Positions 20,789 through 30,994 are shown, counted from the stretch's first letter. The stretch: DNA of 64,000 bases from Phaeobacter sp. 22II1-1F12B (GCF_002210165.1 NZ_AQQP01000009.1:124001-188000); one strand, 5' to 3'. The notes: generated by a model not told the origin, from the letters alone. Program-made: numbers and translations.

Positions 20789-22138
20789 TCAACAGAAAAG
20801 GTCATTTCCAAGCGCAAACACCATAAGCGTAAGGATAGCCGCGATGCCAAGGCTCATCAGCAGGCGCAGCACGCGGTCGCTCGGCGGTTTACCGGCAACG
20901 GCCTCATAGGCGTAGAAAACCAGATGCCCCCCATCCAGCGCCGGAATCGGGAAGAGGTTCAGCAGACCAACCGCCGTCGATAGCACCGCGATGAACCAGA
21001 TAAAGCTTTGCGCGCCTTGGCTTGCCATGGCGCCGGATGTCTCGGCAATACCGATGGGCCCGGAAATATTGCAGGTGCTGATCGCCCCCGTGATCATGTG
21101 CCAGAGCCCTGAAAGAGAGCCGGTCACAATCGCGTATGTCTGCGAAACCGCCCCCTGTATCGCCGTTCCCGGCCCCGCCGTTTCGGTCGCCGGCTCGAAC
21201 GCCATCGAACTCACGACACCGATCCGCCAATGCGTCGCAAAGCCGCCATCGGCCTGCGGTTCGTCCGTCCGTCGCGGCGCAAGCGCGAATTCAAGCGTTT
21301 CGCCATCACGCCACACATCGATCTGCAGCGCGCGCCCGTCCGAGGATTCGACCGCGTTCTTCAGTTGATCGAATGCGAAAACCGGATCGCCATCGACGGC
21401 AGTAATCACGTCGCCCGCTTCAAGACCGATATCCATCGCCGCACTGCGCGGCGCAATCGAGCTGATCAGCGGCGGGTACGGAAACGGGCCATCGACGGTC
21501 ATCTCGGTCCCGTCGCGTCGCACGGTATAATCCAGCGTCGACTCGGCTGGCAGTTGGCTGCGGAATTCTTCCCAGTCGGTGCCTTCTTCCATGTCGGGCG
21601 GCGTAACGCCCCCAACCGACAGCACTTCGTCACCGACCTGCAACTCATAGCCCGCGTCGGGCATGTCGTAGATCTCGCCAACGGTCAGCGGATCGCTGAC
21701 GACGCCGCGGATCATGAAAATACCTGTGAAAACAAGGATCGAGAGGACAAAGTTAAACACAGGCCCTGCCGCAACGGTCGCGGCCCGCGCCCAGAGCGGC
21801 GCCCCATGCATCGTCCGACGCAGGGCAACAGGGTCTTCCGCCGCTTCCTGCATTGCTGCGTCGTCGCGCCCCGAGGCCGCGTTGGAATCGCCAAGGAATT
21901 TCACGTAGCCGCCAAAGGGCAATGCCGCGATCTGCCAGCGCGTGCCATGCTTGTCGACGCGCGAGAACAGGACCGGACCAAACCCGAGCGAAAACACTTC
22001 GGCGTGAATCCCGGACCAGCGACCGACGATGTAATGTCCGTATTCGTGAACTGCGACGATGACCGAAAGCGCGACCACGAAGGCAAGCAAGGTGTAAAGC
22101 AAGCCGCCGAACTGCGGTATGAAGCCGATGATATCCAA
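20789..22138 (-). CDS. rseP: RIP metalloprotease RseP (site-2 protease)
   Basis: A 449-residue integral membrane zinc protease. The active site H-E-Y-G-H is at residues 31-35 in the first membrane helix, and the second metal region reads N-L-F-P-I-P-A-L-D-G-G-H. PDZ-like domains fill the periplasmic middle (about 120-290). S2P enzymes cleave anti-sigma factors and signal peptides in the membrane. It follows dxr by 5 bp, the usual alphaproteobacterial order dxr-rseP-bamA, with a small gene inserted before bamA. Confidence 0.95.
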   Translation of the reverse strand: MDIIGFIPQFGGLLYTLLAFVVALSVIVAVHEYGHYIVGRWSGIHAEVFSLGFGPVLFSRVDKHGTRWQIAALPFGGYVKFLGDSNAASGRDDAAMQEAAEDPVALRRTMHGAPLWARAATVAAGPVFNFVLSILVFTGIFMIRGVVSDPLTVGEIYDMPDAGYELQVGDEVLSVGGVTPPDMEEGTDWEEFRSQLPAESTLDYTVRRDGTEMTVDGPFPYPPLISSIAPRSAAMDIGLEAGDVITAVDGDPVFAFDQLKNAVESSDGRALQIDVWRDGETLEFALAPRRTDEPQADGGFATHWRIGVVSSMAFEPATETAGPGTAIQGAVSQTYAIVTGSLSGLWHMITGAISTCNISGPIGIAETSGAMASQGAQSFIWFIAVLSTAVGLLNLFPIPALDGGHLVFYAYEAVAGKPPSDRVLRLLMSLGIAAILTLMVFALGNDLFC

Positions 22139-22143
22139 ATTCC

Positions 22144-23319
22144 CTACCCTGCTCTTTCCGCCATCACGCGGTCTGCATATGATCTTGCGAGATGGTCAGT
22201 TTGCAAAACGTTATCAAGTGTCATTGAGGCGTCAATGAGACCGGCCTCGCCTTCGATACGCTCAAGAACGTCTTCGACCACCGCTGCCATCTCGAGAAAG
22301 CCGATACGGCCTTCGATAAAGGCATCGAGGCTGCGTTCTTTCGCCGCGTTAAACACGCAGCCCGCCAGACCGCCGCGCTGCATCACATCCCGCGCAAGGC
22401 GCAACGCAGGATAACGCGCTAGATCCGGTTCGCGGAAGGTCAGCGCACCTATCCGCGCCAGATCGAGCCGTTCGACCGGCAGCGTGCGCCGTTCCGGATG
22501 ATGAAGCGCGAAACCAATCGCGTGGCGCATGTCCGGCGGACCCACATGAGCCATAAGGGCGCCGTCGCAGAACCCGACCAGCGCGTGGATCATGGATTCC
22601 GGATGTACCAGCACTTCGATTTGCTCCGGGGTAACGCCAAAGAACTCACGCGTTTCAATAACTTCCAGCGCCTTGTTGAACATCGAAGCGGAATCGATGG
22701 TGATCCGCTGCCCCATTTGCCAGTTCGGATGACAAGAGGCCTCGGACAGCGTCGCGTTGTGCAGCTTGTCCATCGGCCAGTCGCGAAAAGCACCGCCACT
22801 TGCCGTAATCACGATCCGTTCAACGGCCGAGATATCTTCGCCGATCAGGGCCTGAAAGATGGCGGAATGCTCGCTGTCGACGGGAAGGAGCGCGGCCCCG
22901 TGACTCTCTGCCGTTTCCAGAACCAGTTTGCCAGCACAGACCAGCGTTTCCTTGTTCGCAAGCGCCAGTGTCGCGCCCTGCTCCAGCGCTGCCAGACCGG
23001 GGGCCAGCCCCGCCGCGCCGACAATCGCTGACATGACCCAATCCGCCGGTCGCTGTGCTGCTTCGATCAGCGCCGCCTGTCCGGCGGCCGCCTCAACGCC
23101 CGATCCCGCCAGCGCGGATTGCAGCGCCCCGAGCTCCTCATCGAAAGCGGTTACGGCGACTTCAGCCTTCAGCCTGATCGCATCGCTGGCCAGTTGCTCG
23201 ACATTGCGCCCCCCGCTCAGCGCCACGACCTGATAGGCCTCGGGCGCGCGCGCGATCAGGTCAATGGTGTTCTGACCGATAGACCCGGTTGCGCCAAAGA
23301 TCGAGATACGTCGCGGGAT
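22144..23319 (-). CDS. dxr: 1-deoxy-D-xylulose 5-phosphate reductoisomerase, apparent ATC start
   Basis: Dxr makes 2-C-methyl-D-erythritol 4-phosphate in the MEP isoprenoid pathway. The frame is in phase with cdsA and begins right after its TAA. The NADPH-binding motif I-F-G-A-T-G-S-I-G is encoded at once, but no ATG, GTG or TTG occurs before it. The first GTG (23226) would delete the first 31 residues including that motif. An ATC at 23319, exactly where ATG is expected, has AGGAGG at 23327-23332 with a 7-base spacer. From there the protein is 391 residues, the normal length. Either a rare non-canonical start or a base error is implied. Downstream S-G-G-A-F-R-D and H-P-E-S-M-I-H are intact. 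Confidence 0.9.
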   Translation of the reverse strand: MPRRISIFGATGSIGQNTIDLIARAPEAYQVVALSGGRNVEQLASDAIRLKAEVAVTAFDEELGALQSALAGSGVEAAAGQAALIEAAQRPADWVMSAIVGAAGLAPGLAALEQGATLALANKETLVCAGKLVLETAESHGAALLPVDSEHSAIFQALIGEDISAVERIVITASGGAFRDWPMDKLHNATLSEASCHPNWQMGQRITIDSASMFNKALEVIETREFFGVTPEQIEVLVHPESMIHALVGFCDGALMAHVGPPDMRHAIGFALHHPERRTLPVERLDLARIGALTFREPDLARYPALRLARDVMQRGGLAGCVFNAAKERSLDAFIEGRIGFLEMAAVVEDVLERIEGEAGLIDASMTLDNVLQTDHLARSYADRVMAERAG

Positions 23320-23322
23320 GGC

Positions 23323-24180
23323 TTAGCCTCCTGTGGCAAGCGTGATGATACCGGCAAGGCAGGCTGCCGCGACAAGACCGTCCATCCGGTCGAGAAATCC
23401 GCCATGTCCGGGGATCAGCGCCGAAGAGTCCTTGACCCCGGCGCGCCGTTTCATTGCGCTTTCCGCGATATCACCCAATTGCGCGGCAAAGCAAATCACA
23501 AAGGCGATCAGCGCGCCGATTGCGGGCGGCACACCTGCCGTCGGCAGCATGATTGCCCCGAAGACCGCGGTGCAAAGCCAGCCAGCGACCGTGCCCGACC
23601 ATGTTTTCTTGGGCGACACAGACGGCCAGAACTTTGGCCCGCCAAGCGCGCGACCCGCGAAATACCCCGCCGTGTCAGATATCACGACGATACTGACAAG
23701 GATGATCAGCCCCCAAGTCCCGAATGCCTCATAGGCATAGGCGAGGAAAAGCGCGGCGGCGGCAAGGATCAGACCGTAAGACAGCCAGAGCCGCCTGCCC
23801 TGCGAGGGAAAGAACAACCCGGCCAGCAAGGGCGCGACAAGTCCTGCGGCAGCGCCTAGGTAGCCTGCGAAGAAAAGTGTCGGGCCGCGTGGTCCCCCGG
23901 ACGAGGCATCGACCAGCGGCAGTTCGGCAAAGAGCAACCCGATGATTGCGAGAACCGGAAAGATCATCGGCAGGGCAGCGATCGCAATCCGCCGCCCCAT
24001 CGGCCAGAGCGGATCGCACAGGCCCGCCAGTTCCCAGATCATCGTGCAGTAGATGGCAAAAATGAACACGGTCCAGGCTACCGGCCCGGCTTTCAGCGCC
24101 AGCAGCGTGACCGCGATCAGGACGGCGGCCGAGGCCAGGCGGGTGCCCAGATCTCTCCAGCGCGACTTCGTGGCTGTCAT
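23323..24180 (-). CDS. cdsA: Phosphatidate cytidylyltransferase
   Basis: A 285-residue polytopic membrane enzyme that makes CDP-diacylglycerol. The C-terminal CdsA signature is present: S-A-M-K-R-R-A-G-V-K-D followed by I-P-G-H-G-G-F-L-D-R-M-D. About eight hydrophobic segments precede it. It overlaps uppS by four bases and ends three bases before the dxr start. Confidence 0.95.
   Translation of the reverse strand: MTATKSRWRDLGTRLASAAVLIAVTLLALKAGPVAWTVFIFAIYCTMIWELAGLCDPLWPMGRRIAIAALPMIFPVLAIIGLLFAELPLVDASSGGPRGPTLFFAGYLGAAAGLVAPLLAGLFFPSQGRRLWLSYGLILAAAALFLAYAYEAFGTWGLIILVSIVVISDTAGYFAGRALGGPKFWPSVSPKKTWSGTVAGWLCTAVFGAIMLPTAGVPPAIGALIAFVICFAAQLGDIAESAMKRRAGVKDSSALIPGHGGFLDRMDGLVAAACLAGIITLATGG
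23327..23332 (-). promoter_or_regulatory. Strong Shine-Dalgarno for dxr
   Basis: AGGAGG on the minus strand overlaps the last codons of cdsA and lies 7 bases before the ATC codon at 23319. It is the element that fixes the dxr start despite the missing standard start codon. Confidence 0.75.
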
Positions 24181-24908
24181 GCCCGGACAGCCCCATAGCG
24201 CCGGTCCCGCGCGCCGTAGGATTCACACAGGCGTTTCAGTTCTTCGGCGGTGAAATCCGGCCAGAGCGTATCGATGAATTCGTATTCGGCATAGGCCGAC
24301 TGCCAGAGCAGAAAGTTCGAGATCCGCGCTTCGCCGCTGGTGCGGATCACCAGATCAGGATCCGGCAGGACATGCGTGTCGAGGTAACGCGGCAGGGTCT
24401 GCTCATCCACATCGGCGGGTTTGAGCGCCCCGCTGGCGACATCCTGTGCCAGCCGCTTGGTCGCGCGTGCCACCTCATCCCGCCCGCCGTAGTTCAGAGC
24501 AATCGTGAGATGCACGCCGTCATTATTCGAGGTGAGCACCTCGAGCTGGTCCATCAGGTCGATCAGCTTGGCATCCAGCCGCACCCGGTCGCCGATGAAC
24601 CGGACCCGAACGCCACGCGCATCAAGCGCCCGCGTCTCTTTTGAGATGTAGCGGCGGAACAGGCTCATCAACCCGGCGACCTCGACCTGCGTCCGTTTCC
24701 AGTTCTCTGTCGAAAAGGCAAAGATCGTCAGGTACTTGACGCCAAGATCTGGGCAGGCCTCGACAACCTCGCGCACACGACGCGCCCCGGCGTGGTGGCC
24801 GAACAGACGCGGGCGTCCACGCGCCTGCGCCCAGCGGCCATTGCCATCCATGATGATGGCGACATGACGCGGGCCACCTGTATCGGCGATATCGGGGCAC
24901 TTGTTCAT
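24177..24908 (-). CDS. uppS: Isoprenyl transferase (undecaprenyl diphosphate synthase)
   Basis: A 243-residue cis-prenyltransferase that makes the C55 carrier lipid for peptidoglycan and polysaccharides. It has H-V-A-I-I-M-D-G-N-G-R-W-A with the catalytic Asp21, F-A-F-S-T-E-N-W and the C-terminal R-T-S-G-E-x-R-I-S-N-F. The length is normal. The start lies 9 bp after the frr stop, and the end overlaps cdsA by ATGA. Confidence 0.95.
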   Translation of the reverse strand: MNKCPDIADTGGPRHVAIIMDGNGRWAQARGRPRLFGHHAGARRVREVVEACPDLGVKYLTIFAFSTENWKRTQVEVAGLMSLFRRYISKETRALDARGVRVRFIGDRVRLDAKLIDLMDQLEVLTSNNDGVHLTIALNYGGRDEVARATKRLAQDVASGALKPADVDEQTLPRYLDTHVLPDPDLVIRTSGEARISNFLLWQSAYAEYEFIDTLWPDFTAEELKRLCESYGARDRRYGAVRA

Positions 24909-24917
24909 GAGAATGGC

Positions 24918-25481
24918 TCAGACCTGCATGATTTCTGCTTGCTTGTTCTCAAGAGCGTCGTCAACGGCCTTGATCATCTTGTCGGTCATTTCCTGAACCT
25001 CGGCTTCCCAGAACTTCTGGTCATCCTCGGACATGCCGTCGCTCTTGGCCTTCTTGATCTGGTCCATCCCGTCGCGCCGTACGTTGCGCACTGCAACCCG
25101 GGCACCTTCGGCATATTGACCGGCCACTTTGGTCAGGTCGCGGCGCCGTTCCTCGTTCAGCTCCGGAATAGGCAGCATGATGATCGTGCCGTTCAGTTGG
25201 GGGTTGATCCCCAGGCCGGATTCACGGATCGCTTTTTCCACCTTTCCGACAAGACCCTTGTCCCAGACGTTGATGGTCACCATGCGCGGTTCGGGTACGT
25301 TCACCGTCCCGACCTGGTTGATTGGTGTCATCTGGCCATAGGCGTCGACCTGAACCGGTTCAAGCATCGACGCGGATGCGCGACCGGTGCGCAGGCTGGC
25401 AAATTCGGTGCGCAGATTCGCCATCGCGCCATCCATCCGGCGCTGGAGATCGTCTGTATCAAGAATAAAATCGTCGGACAT
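24918..25481 (-). CDS. frr: Ribosome recycling factor
   Basis: A 187-residue Frr that splits post-termination ribosomes with EF-G. The N-terminus [16 protein letters not shown], and [10 protein letters not shown] are characteristic. ATG 25481 is used rather than an ATG three codons upstream. It is 134 bp from pyrH; that gap holds a GAGACC/GGTCTC inverted repeat without a T-run and no gene. Confidence 0.95.
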   Translation of the reverse strand: MSDDFILDTDDLQRRMDGAMANLRTEFASLRTGRASASMLEPVQVDAYGQMTPINQVGTVNVPEPRMVTINVWDKGLVGKVEKAIRESGLGINPQLNGTIIMLPIPELNEERRRDLTKVAGQYAEGARVAVRNVRRDGMDQIKKAKSDGMSEDDQKFWEAEVQEMTDKMIKAVDDALENKQAEIMQV

Positions 25482-25615
25482 GGGCTGCACCCTCCCTTTA
25501 AATCGTGTCTGGCGTTCTATATCCGTAGTCGCCGCTGAATGTATAGGCCACGCCGAAACTGATCATAGAGACCGGAAAGGCCCGGGTCTCCGGAAATGAT
25601 CCTCTTTCGGTCGCT

Positions 25616-26362
25616 TTAATTATGAACTTTCGTATACGTGCCTTCTCCGGCGAGGATGCCCTTGAAGCCGCCCGGCTCATCAAGGCTGAAAACGATGATC
25701 GGCAGGTTGTTGTCGCGTGCCAGTGCAATCGCTGAGGCGTCCATCACGCCCAGCCGTTTTGCCAGTACGTCATCATAGGTCACATCGTCATAACGCTTGG
25801 CTTCCGGATGTTTGACCGGGTCCATGTCATAGACGCCATCGACCTTGGTGCCTTTGAAGATCGCCTCGCAGGCCATTTCATTGGCGCGCAGCGTCGCTGC
25901 CGTATCGGTGGTGAAATAGGGATTGCCGGTACCGGCCGCAAAGATGCACACCCGCTTTTTCTCAAGGTGGCGCACGGCCCGGCGGCGGATATAGGGCTCG
26001 GCCACCTCGTCCATGCGGATCGCGCTGATGACCCTTGTGAAGACGCCCAGCCCTTCAAGTGCCGATTGCATGGCCAAGGCGTTCATCACGGTCGCGAGCA
26101 TTCCCATGTAATCCGCTGTCGTGCGCTCCATCCCCTGCGCCGATCCGGCAAGACCGCGAAAGATATTGCCGCCGCCGATGACCATGCAGATTTCGACGCC
26201 CATTTCCTGAACCGACTGCACTTCCTTGGCGATGCGCTGAACGGTTGGCGGATGCAACCCGAACCCCTGATCGCCCATCAGGGCCTCGCCCGAGATTTTC
26301 AGCATGACGCGACCATAGGTCGTTTCGCCCGTCTTTTGTTTCGATGTCTGGGATAGGGTCAT
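25616..26362 (-). CDS. pyrH: Uridylate kinase
   Basis: A 248-residue amino-acid-kinase-fold UMP kinase. The block [10 protein letters not shown], the loop [10 protein letters not shown] and [14 protein letters not shown] are family hallmarks. It heads the long minus-strand run toward lpxB. The usual rpsB-tsf partners are not next to it; the upstream neighbour is the divergent miaA, 113 bp away. Confidence 0.95.
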   Translation of the reverse strand: MTLSQTSKQKTGETTYGRVMLKISGEALMGDQGFGLHPPTVQRIAKEVQSVQEMGVEICMVIGGGNIFRGLAGSAQGMERTTADYMGMLATVMNALAMQSALEGLGVFTRVISAIRMDEVAEPYIRRRAVRHLEKKRVCIFAAGTGNPYFTTDTAATLRANEMACEAIFKGTKVDGVYDMDPVKHPEAKRYDDVTYDDVLAKRLGVMDASAIALARDNNLPIIVFSLDEPGGFKGILAGEGTYTKVHN

Positions 26363-26475
26363 GTTGCGCTCCGCTCGGCCACGGGGTTAATTTCCGGCAA
26401 AATGGCTGAAATTGCGGGCAGGTTCAATGCACCCTGCCCGTTATTGTTAGCGACATCAGGAATCGGGGCGTCAGA

Positions 26476-27357
26476 ATGCGGATCAACGGGGTCGATGGGA
26501 CCGTGGATATTCCACCGGACAGGCCCGTCCTGATCGCTGGCCCCACCGCTTCGGGCAAGTCCGGACTGGCGCTTGAGATTGCCGAGACCGATGGCGGCGT
26601 GATCGTGAACGCGGACGCAAGCCAGGTCTTCGACTGCTGGCGAGTGATCACCGCCCGCCCCTCGGTCGAAGAAGAAAAGCGCGCGCCCCATCGTCTTTAT
26701 GGTCACATCGCCTGGGATCAGACCTATTCCGCCGGGCACTGGCTGCGCGATGTCCGCGGCATTCTGGATGGTCCGGAACGCCCGATCATCGTGGGCGGCA
26801 CCGGGCTGTACTTTACGACCCTGACACGCGGCATGGCCGATATTCCGGCGACGCCGAAATCCATCAGGGAGGAGGCTGATACGCTCACGTTGGAACGGCT
26901 GGTGCAGGAAATCGACCCGGAAACGGCAGCCGGAATCGATCTGAACAATCGTGCCCGGGTGCAGCGCGCGTGGGAAGTCGAGCGGGCCACAGGCCGGTCC
27001 CTGCGGTCTTGGCAGGCAGAGACACCACCCCCTGCCCTTGCGCTCGAGGCTACGGTACCGCTTGTCATGGAGAACCCGACAGACTGGCTGAACCAGCGCA
27101 TCGAGAGACGTTTTGACCAGATGCTGGAACAGGGCGCGCTAGACGAAGCGCGCTGCATGCAGGATCGCTACGATCCCGGTCGCCCCGCCTTTCGCGCTAT
27201 CGGCGTTCCCGAGCTTACGGCGCATCTGAATGGCGAAATCCCGCTGACCGAGGCCAGGGAACTGGCCACACAGTCCACACGCCAATATGCAAAGCGCCAA
27301 CGCACGTGGTTTCGCTCGAAAATGAAACAATGGGCCAAAATCCACCCAAATCGTTAA
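26476..27357 (+). CDS. miaA: tRNA dimethylallyltransferase MiaA
   Basis: A 293-residue enzyme that transfers a dimethylallyl group to A37 of tRNAs reading U-starting codons. The P-loop [10 protein letters not shown] is at about residues 20-29, followed by N-A-D-A-S-Q-V-F and the G-G-T-G-L-Y-F motif. The C-terminal [15 protein letters not shown] is typical. It uses dimethylallyl diphosphate, a product of the pathway that dxr, encoded nearby, feeds. Confidence 0.95.
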   Translation: MRINGVDGTVDIPPDRPVLIAGPTASGKSGLALEIAETDGGVIVNADASQVFDCWRVITARPSVEEEKRAPHRLYGHIAWDQTYSAGHWLRDVRGILDGPERPIIVGGTGLYFTTLTRGMADIPATPKSIREEADTLTLERLVQEIDPETAAGIDLNNRARVQRAWEVERATGRSLRSWQAETPPPALALEATVPLVMENPTDWLNQRIERRFDQMLEQGALDEARCMQDRYDPGRPAFRAIGVPELTAHLNGEIPLTEARELATQSTRQYAKRQRTWFRSKMKQWAKIHPNR

Positions 27358-27437
27358 CCGAACCCCGTTGATAATTCTCAACATTTCTGAAAGGTTACCC
27401 ACACGTAACCCAAATAACCCAAGCAATTACCGAACAA

Positions 27438-28250
27438 ATGCTCCAATACCCGCCAGATCCGAGCACCATCAGAATTCTGACACTGGCTCAGCTCTGCCCC
27501 CTTGGATCGTGGCAACTGTCGCTGGCCCATGACCGGCCCCATTCCCTGCTGATCTGGATGACGCGCGGACAGGGTGTTGCGATGTTCGACGGACGCCGCC
27601 ACGGGCTTGGCGCGCATAACGCGCTTTTTGTTCCGGCCCGGCAACTCATCTCTCTCGATGTCGGACGGCAGGGCTATGGGCAAGCGATACTGCTGCCCTT
27701 GGGGATCGAGATGACCATGCCCGAGGGCCCGCGCCACATCCGCGCCCGCGACGTGTCCGCCCAGACAGAACTGACCGCGCTTTTCGAGGCGATGAGCCGC
27801 GAGCAAAACGCCGAGCGGCCGCTGTGGCACAGTTCGATGGATTCCTACGGGCAACTGGCGATGATCTGGCTGCGGCGGCAACTTGCCGAAAGCGCGCCGC
27901 ACGCCGGACCGGAAACCGCGTCGGCGCGGCTGATGCGCGCCTATAGCCAGCGGCTGGTGATGGAACACACCAGCGGCGAGACGATGGCCGATCACGCCAA
28001 CGCGCTTGGCGTCACCCCGACCCACCTTACCCGCGTCTGCCGTGCGGAAACCGGGCGTACCGCCGCCGCCCTGCTGAACGAACGCATCCTGCACAGCGCG
28101 CGCAGCCTGCTGAACAATACCGATGCCGCCATTCGCGAGATTGCCGAGTATCTCGGCTTTAGCAGCGCGGCCTATTTTACCCGGTTCATTCAACAGCATA
28201 CCGGCAATACGCCCAGTGGGCTTCGAGACAATAAGAAACGCGTCGCATGA
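27438..28250 (+). CDS. AraC-family transcriptional regulator
   Basis: A 270-residue regulator with an N-terminal cupin-like sensor (about 1-130) and a C-terminal AraC DNA-binding domain of two helix-turn-helix motifs. The first includes H-A-N-A-L-G-V-T-P-T-H-L-T-R-V-C-R, the second I-R-E-I-A-E-Y-L-G-F-S-S-A-A-Y-F-T-R-F. The typical P-S-G-L-R end is present. It lies 467 bp upstream of the ABC transporter operon on the same strand and could control it, but this is inference from position. Confidence 0.88.
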   Translation: MLQYPPDPSTIRILTLAQLCPLGSWQLSLAHDRPHSLLIWMTRGQGVAMFDGRRHGLGAHNALFVPARQLISLDVGRQGYGQAILLPLGIEMTMPEGPRHIRARDVSAQTELTALFEAMSREQNAERPLWHSSMDSYGQLAMIWLRRQLAESAPHAGPETASARLMRAYSQRLVMEHTSGETMADHANALGVTPTHLTRVCRAETGRTAAALLNERILHSARSLLNNTDAAIREIAEYLGFSSAAYFTRFIQQHTGNTPSGLRDNKKRVA

Positions 28251-28717
28251 ACCGCGCGCGACTGCCAAAAACGACATCGCCGCACTTCTCTGATCCGCAC
28301 CTTTGCGGAAGTTTTCCAAGTAAATGCCGTCGCAACGATTGACGGCAGCGCCCTTCTCGTGCCGAATAAGGCCATGAGATACTCAGCCTTCAAAGCCAAG
28401 GTAATCACCTCCACCGGCATGGTGGCAAAGAGGTTTAGCCCCCCGATGGGGCGCCGGAACCGGGTGAGTAGTGTTTGACGTTCCTCGTCAAAACCGAGGT
28501 CCGCGACTCTTCCGTGCCGCTCGGTCCGCCCGAGGTCGTTTTCCGCACATTATCAGCCGGGAGCGTGCTTGCCGCTTTGGCAAAGCCCCAACACTGTCAC
28601 TCAGGAGATTAACAGATTTATCCGCCCTGAACGGGGCCAATCGAGACGTCGAAGACGACGGCAAAACAAAACTGCTCCGGCCAACGGGGCAGATCGACCC
28701 GACCAACAGGGGATAAA
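28251..28717. other. 467-bp intergenic region before ABC transporter operon
   Basis: No protein gene is supported on either strand. A perfect 7-bp inverted repeat TTTGACG-TTCCT-CGTCAAA lies at 28474-28492 and could be an operator. AGGGGATAAA just before 28718 is the ribosome site of the first permease. Peptide-type transporter operons often start with a binding-protein gene in this place; none is present. Confidence 0.6.
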
Positions 28718-29770
28718 ATGGGACTATTCATTCTGCGCAGAACCGTCGTCATGATCCTGACGGCGCTTTGCCTGACATTCATCGTTTTCTTTCTGACGAA
28801 CCTCTATCCAAACCTGGAAAAGCTCGCCAAGACGCAGGGCAACTTCCGGATGTCGGACGAGGCCGTCACGAGCTGGCTGACCAAGGAAGGCTACCTTCAA
28901 CCGCTGCCCGTCAAATACGGACAGTGGCTGGGGGTCCTTCCCGGATGGACGCTTGAAACCAAGGACGGCATCACCGGCCGCTGCGTGACCGGTGCGGTCA
29001 CGCCCGAAGTTGCGGCCGAAGCCCCGAAGTTCTGTGGCATCCTGCAGGGCGACTGGGGCTATTCCACGGTCTTCCGCGAAGAAGTTTCGGGCATCATTTC
29101 GACCCGGCTGGGCCTGACCGGCAAGCTGATGTTCTGGGTCATGGTGCTGATGGTGCCCTCGGCCCTGATCATCGGCGTTCTGGCCGGGATGCGCGAAGGG
29201 TCAAAAACCGACCGCACGCTATCGACCTTCTCGATTATTACCACGGCGACGCCAGAATACGTGTCGGGCGTGATCTTTATCGCCGTCTTCGCCTCCTCCG
29301 CCGTTGGTTTGAAATGGTTCAAGGGCACTGCGACCAGCGCGATGGAAGACGCCAATTTCGAGAATTTCTTTCTGCCGGTGCTGACGATTTCGCTTTATGG
29401 CATGGGCTATATCGCCCGGATGACCCGCGCTTCGATGACCGAGGTCATGACGGCGCAATATATCCGCACCGCCCGGCTCAAAGGGGTGAAGTTCTCGAAC
29501 ATCGTGCTCAAGCACGCGCTGCGCAATGCGCTGATCGCGCCGTTTACGGTCATCCTGCTTCAGGTGCCGTGGCTGTTGAACGGGGTCGTCATTGTTGAAA
29601 CGCTATTCAACTACAAGGGTTTCGGCTGGGTGCTGGTGCAGGCGGCCGGGAATAATGACATCGAATTGCTGCTCGCCGTGTCGGTGGTGTCGGTCTTCGT
29701 GGTTCTGATGACGCAGCTGATATCCGATATCGGCTATGTCTACCTGAACCCGCGCATCAGAATATCCTGA
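28718..29770 (+). CDS. ABC transporter permease, DppB/OppB-type
   Basis: A 350-residue inner membrane permease of the peptide/nickel-type family. It has an N-terminal membrane helix (F-I-L-R-R-T-V-V-M-I-L), a long periplasmic stretch with two cysteines (G-R-C-V-T-G and K-F-C-G-I-L), and a five-helix core. The EAA-type coupling loop reads Y-I-R-T-A-R-L-K-G-V followed by H-A-L-R-N-A-L. The periplasmic insert of about 90 residues is longer than in standard DppB. It pairs with the permease 16 bp downstream. Confidence 0.88.
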   Translation: MGLFILRRTVVMILTALCLTFIVFFLTNLYPNLEKLAKTQGNFRMSDEAVTSWLTKEGYLQPLPVKYGQWLGVLPGWTLETKDGITGRCVTGAVTPEVAAEAPKFCGILQGDWGYSTVFREEVSGIISTRLGLTGKLMFWVMVLMVPSALIIGVLAGMREGSKTDRTLSTFSIITTATPEYVSGVIFIAVFASSAVGLKWFKGTATSAMEDANFENFFLPVLTISLYGMGYIARMTRASMTEVMTAQYIRTARLKGVKFSNIVLKHALRNALIAPFTVILLQVPWLLNGVVIVETLFNYKGFGWVLVQAAGNNDIELLLAVSVVSVFVVLMTQLISDIGYVYLNPRIRIS

Positions 29771-29786
29771 AGGGAGGGCAGAGAAT

Positions 29787-30980
29787 ATGGAACCTCTCGG
29801 CACATTCGATATCATCTGGCGTATCGTCGTCCAGTTCACCCCGGTCTGGATCGCGCTCATCGTGCTCTTTGCCGTCTCGATCGCCTTCAAGCGCAAGCTG
29901 GGGCTTTATGGCAAACTGTTCGATAGCGTGATCGGCATGATCGGTTTTGGACTGGTCATGTTCTGGGTCTTTACCGGCGTCTTTGGCCAGTTCGACCTGA
30001 TCGTCACCCATGACTCGCTGGCACAGGTTTCGGGGATGAAGAACAAGGTCCCCGGCACACCGCTATTGATGGGTGATGAAGGCGATTATCCCTGGTACCT
30101 ACTGGGGGGTGACAACCTCGCGCGGGATGTATTCTCGCGCATGGTCGAAGGCGCCTGGGTCGTGGTGCAGATCGCGCCGCTGGCGACCATGTTCGCCTTT
30201 ATGGTTGGCATCACGCTGGGACTTCCGGCGGGGTATTACGGAGGACGGCTGGACACGTTCCTGTCTTTCCTCGCCAACCTGATCCTCGCCTTTCCGGTGA
30301 TCCTGCTGTTCTACCTGCTGGTAACGCCCGAGATCGTGGCGACCGGGGTGCCAAGCTACATGGCGACGGTGCTCTTTGTCTTCCCGATCGTGTTTGTCGG
30401 CGTGCTGCTGAATTCGCGTTATCACACGCAGCCGCATATCCGGCTGCCGCTTTTGTTGATCGTTCTGGGCATCATGATCTGGCTGTACCTGTCGCTGATC
30501 TCGGAGCAAGGCACCAAGGTGGCGGTACTTCCGCGGTTCCTCGATCTCTTCGATATTCCGGGCGGCATTCTTGTGGTATTCGTCTCGGTGGTTTTCGTGA
30601 ACTCGCCCACCGTGTTCCGGATCGTTCGCGGGCTGGCGATGGACATCAAGACCCGCGATTACGTGGCCGCCGCCCAGACCCGGGGCGAAGGTCCGTGGTA
30701 CATCATGCTCTGGGAGATCCTTCCCAATGCACGCGGACCGCTGATCGTCGATTTCTGCCTGCGCATCGGCTATACGACGATCCTATTGGGGACGCTCGGG
30801 TTCTTTGGCCTCGGCCTGCCGCCGGAAAGCCCGGACTGGGGGAGCACGATCAACGAGGGCCGCAAGCTCTTGTCCATCTATCTCCATCCTGCACTGCCGC
30901 CTGCTCTGGCATTGCTGAGCCTTGTTCTGGGGCTCAACCTGCTGGCCGATGGCCTGCGCGAGGAAAGCCTGCGGGATTGA
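29787..30980 (+). CDS. ABC transporter permease, DppC/OppC-type with extended middle
   Basis: A 397-residue permease. The usual DppC core is visible: L-G-G-D-N-L-A-R-D-V-F-S-R near residue 108, L-P-A-G-Y-Y-G-G-R-L-D, and the coupling loop D-Y-V-A-A-A-Q-T-R-G-E-G with E-I-L-P-N-A. The C-terminal F-G-L-G-L-P-P-E-S-P-D-W-G is typical. An extra hydrophobic stretch of about 80 residues in the middle (from V-P-S-Y-M-A-T-V) makes it longer than the family norm of about 300. It follows the first permease by 16 bp. Confidence 0.87.
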   Translation: MEPLGTFDIIWRIVVQFTPVWIALIVLFAVSIAFKRKLGLYGKLFDSVIGMIGFGLVMFWVFTGVFGQFDLIVTHDSLAQVSGMKNKVPGTPLLMGDEGDYPWYLLGGDNLARDVFSRMVEGAWVVVQIAPLATMFAFMVGITLGLPAGYYGGRLDTFLSFLANLILAFPVILLFYLLVTPEIVATGVPSYMATVLFVFPIVFVGVLLNSRYHTQPHIRLPLLLIVLGIMIWLYLSLISEQGTKVAVLPRFLDLFDIPGGILVVFVSVVFVNSPTVFRIVRGLAMDIKTRDYVAAAQTRGEGPWYIMLWEILPNARGPLIVDFCLRIGYTTILLGTLGFFGLGLPPESPDWGSTINEGRKLLSIYLHPALPPALALLSLVLGLNLLADGLREESLRD

Positions 30981-30994
30981 GGGACTGCACCTTT

